Assembly (NCBI GenBank): GCA_002717385.1 | Contig: PBDR01000030.1 | Location: forward strand, 1-64,000 | Length of the DNA stretch: 64,000 bases | Direction: 5' to 3' | DNA from: Chloroflexota bacterium | Lineage (GTDB): Bacteria > Chloroflexota > Dehalococcoidia > Lucifugimonadales > Lucifugimonadaceae | Shown: positions 62,587-64,000 of the stretch, piece after piece | Layout: every line of letters starts with the position of its first letter | How positions within the stretch are numbered: the first letter of the stretch is position 1 | Notes under the pieces: generated by a model | The model's input: the letters and a program-made list of their open reading frames with translations, nothing else | Database searches by the model: none | Told to the model about the DNA's origin: nothing | Program-made: the position numbers and the translations under genes

Positions 62587-64000
62587 TTGGAAGGATTTGA
62601 TAATAAAACCTATGTATTGGTTAATAATGACCAAGATGTAAAACTCTTAGCAAATTATATTAATCTTGCAAATTATCAAATTGTAACAACTGGTCCGTAT
62701 GCAAGTTATGAATTAGATAAAAATAATTTATCATATCTATCAATAGATTCTTTCCATGATAGAGAAAATTTTGGCTTGGAAATAAACGAAGAATCCAATT
62801 CAAAATTTATAAAAATTACCTCTTATATAGATAATTATTTATCTCAAATGGGATTTGGTGGCAAAACACTTGAATACTTTGAATATCACTTACGTTCACT
62901 ACTTGACACAATTTTAGGAAGAATATTACTTCTCAAAGAATTTGGTGAAAAAACAAAACCAGAAAAAATTGTTTATCTGAAAAACTCTATAGAAATACCT
63001 TCAGATTTCAGTTTTCCTATCAATGATTTCTGGAGTCCATTTATAGACGTATACACCAAAGAATATGGAATTTCATCAGAAGTCTTCAACAATAAAACCG
63101 GATTAAATGGAAAACCTGTACAAGCAATTCCTTTTGAACATTCACTACTAAAAACAAATCTAATGAATTGGGTAGTGTCTCTTAAAACATTGGGGGTTAA
63201 AAAAAGCATTATTAATCAATTCCGTAAAAAAAACTTACTCATGGTAGGTGGTATTTATGAATGGAGTAACACCCTTTTAACGTTATTTTCTTCAGGAGCA
63301 GGAATTTCATTTGAACGATTTCCCTACCTTAAGAGAAATTCCTATCTAGAATATTTAAAAGCTTGGACGGAGATGAAAAAATCACTCATAACAGACCAAG
63401 ATTTTACTTCGTTATTCACATTTCACAAAGTAAATATTTTTCCGATTTTAAGTCCATATATCGATCAAATGATTGCATCATCGTTGGCATACGAATCTTC
63501 ATTCACAAATAAAAGTACGTACAAAGGGGTATTATTTTCATACATCAATAACGGTGCTGTGTGGAAAAAAATTAAGCACCTGCGAACATCTGGAACAAAA
63601 TCATTCGTTTGGCCACATGGACAAGCCGGAATCTGGTATAACATCAAAAGTGAAGGGCCTCAATTAAATCTCGAGACCGATTACTTCCTAGCATACGGAA
63701 AAGGAACTGAGGATACAATAAAGCCATTTACTGAAAAAAATGGAATTTCAACTGTTCCCATTGGATCTTCAAGGCTTGATACGCTTATCAGTTCAAATGA
63801 AAACCAAGTGGGAGAAAATATACTATATGTAACTACAAACTATTTTGGACCTACTCTAAGATATTACTGGAGTCCAGTTTGGTCAGATCTTTATCAATAT
63901 GAATGGCAAAAAAAAATTCTTTCATACCTTGCCAGCTTACATAAAGAAAAAATAATTTTTAAACATCATCCTAGTCAGAAACGATATGCAAACTTTCCAC
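62587..64000 (+). CDS. GT-B-like surface carbohydrate protein, 3'-truncated by the window end
   Basis: An open frame of about 471 codons runs off the window end. The start is TTG at 62587 with AGGA seven bases before it; the frame is closed by a stop 20 bases upstream, so there is no ATG choice. It begins MEGFDNKTYVLVNNDQDVKL (TTG read as Met). The later part has FVWPHGQAGIWYN, DYFLAYGKGTED, VPIGSSRLDTLI and KIIFKHHPSQKR, the H-G and K-H-H-P blocks of capsule-type GT-B proteins, in the same order as the proteins at 36059 and 41157. It follows glmS by 30 bases. Reaction unknown. Confidence 0.75.
   Translation, partial: MEGFDNKTYVLVNNDQDVKLLANYINLANYQIVTTGPYASYELDKNNLSYLSIDSFHDRENFGLEINEESNSKFIKITSYIDNYLSQMGFGGKTLEYFEYHLRSLLDTILGRILLLKEFGEKTKPEKIVYLKNSIEIPSDFSFPINDFWSPFIDVYTKEYGISSEVFNNKTGLNGKPVQAIPFEHSLLKTNLMNWVVSLKTLGVKKSIINQFRKKNLLMVGGIYEWSNTLLTLFSSGAGISFERFPYLKRNSYLEYLKAWTEMKKSLITDQDFTSLFTFHKVNIFPILSPYIDQMIASSLAYESSFTNKSTYKGVLFSYINNGAVWKKIKHLRTSGTKSFVWPHGQAGIWYNIKSEGPQLNLETDYFLAYGKGTEDTIKPFTEKNGISTVPIGSSRLDTLISSNENQVGENILYVTTNYFGPTLRYYWSPVWSDLYQYEWQKKILSYLASLHKEKIIFKHHPSQKRYANFP

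Overview
The window is 64 kb of AT-rich, densely packed bacterial DNA with no gene-free stretch over 300 bases. No rRNA, tRNA, CRISPR array or insertion sequence was recognised. The gene content suggests a free-living aerobe: acyl-CoA dehydrogenases, a GlcD-type FAD oxidase, molybdate uptake plus XdhC/MobA-like molybdenum-cofactor proteins, and the MEP isoprenoid pathway. Together with a YSKW-starting VWA protein and a small two-helix WRGKP protein, this is compatible with a marine Chloroflexota lineage (SAR202/Dehalococcoidia-like). That placement is an inference from gene style, not a proof.

Region 1 (1-20.1 kb) is housekeeping and metabolism. It begins with two acyl-CoA dehydrogenases, the first cut by the window start, each followed by a hairpin terminator. 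A minus-strand series follows: VWA protein, Lrp/AsnC regulator, 7Fe ferredoxin and modABC. Divergent from it are gatB and secG. A second minus-strand operon carries xdhC, a MobA-like transferase, ispD, ispF, cysS, a GlcD-type oxidase and an inositol-monophosphatase-family enzyme. fumC faces a thiamine operon (thiG, thiE, thiS, small membrane ORF).

Region 2 (20.2-64 kb, running off the end) is a very large surface-polysaccharide locus. It holds two NeuB-type synthases, two SpsF-type and one NeuA-type cytidylyltransferases, two DegT aminotransferases, many extended-SDR epimerases, a DUF692/MNIO-like protein, a formyltransferase-methyltransferase fusion, a Gfo/Idh/MocA oxidoreductase and a classical SDR. 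These are followed by an ABC exporter, large GT-B-like surface-carbohydrate proteins and a CDP-glucose branch (RfbF, RfbG, RmlC-like cupin, epimerase). The assembly machinery comprises UDP-sugar dehydrogenases, GT2 and GT4 glycosyltransferases, a Wzy/WaaL-type polymerase, a GT-C-like membrane protein, a DUF1616 protein, a Wzz-type co-polymerase and a PglC/WbaP-type initiating transferase. UDP-GlcNAc supply comes from glmS and a GlmU-like enzyme.

The logic appears to be as follows. GlmS and the GlmU-like enzyme make UDP-HexNAc, the dehydrogenases make uronates, RfbF/RfbG make a CDP-deoxysugar, and the NeuB/SpsF/NeuA sets make one or two CMP-activated nonulosonic-acid-like sugars. These may be decorated by formyl, methyl and oxidative enzymes, then assembled on a lipid carrier and exported. 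The most striking gene is a metallo-beta-lactamase plus Rieske protein that matches vertebrate CMP-Neu5Ac hydroxylase in motif order but with the Rieske domain at the other end.

Two long perfect palindromes with almost no loop stand out: one in the divergent VWA/gatB region and one inside a glycosyltransferase coding sequence.
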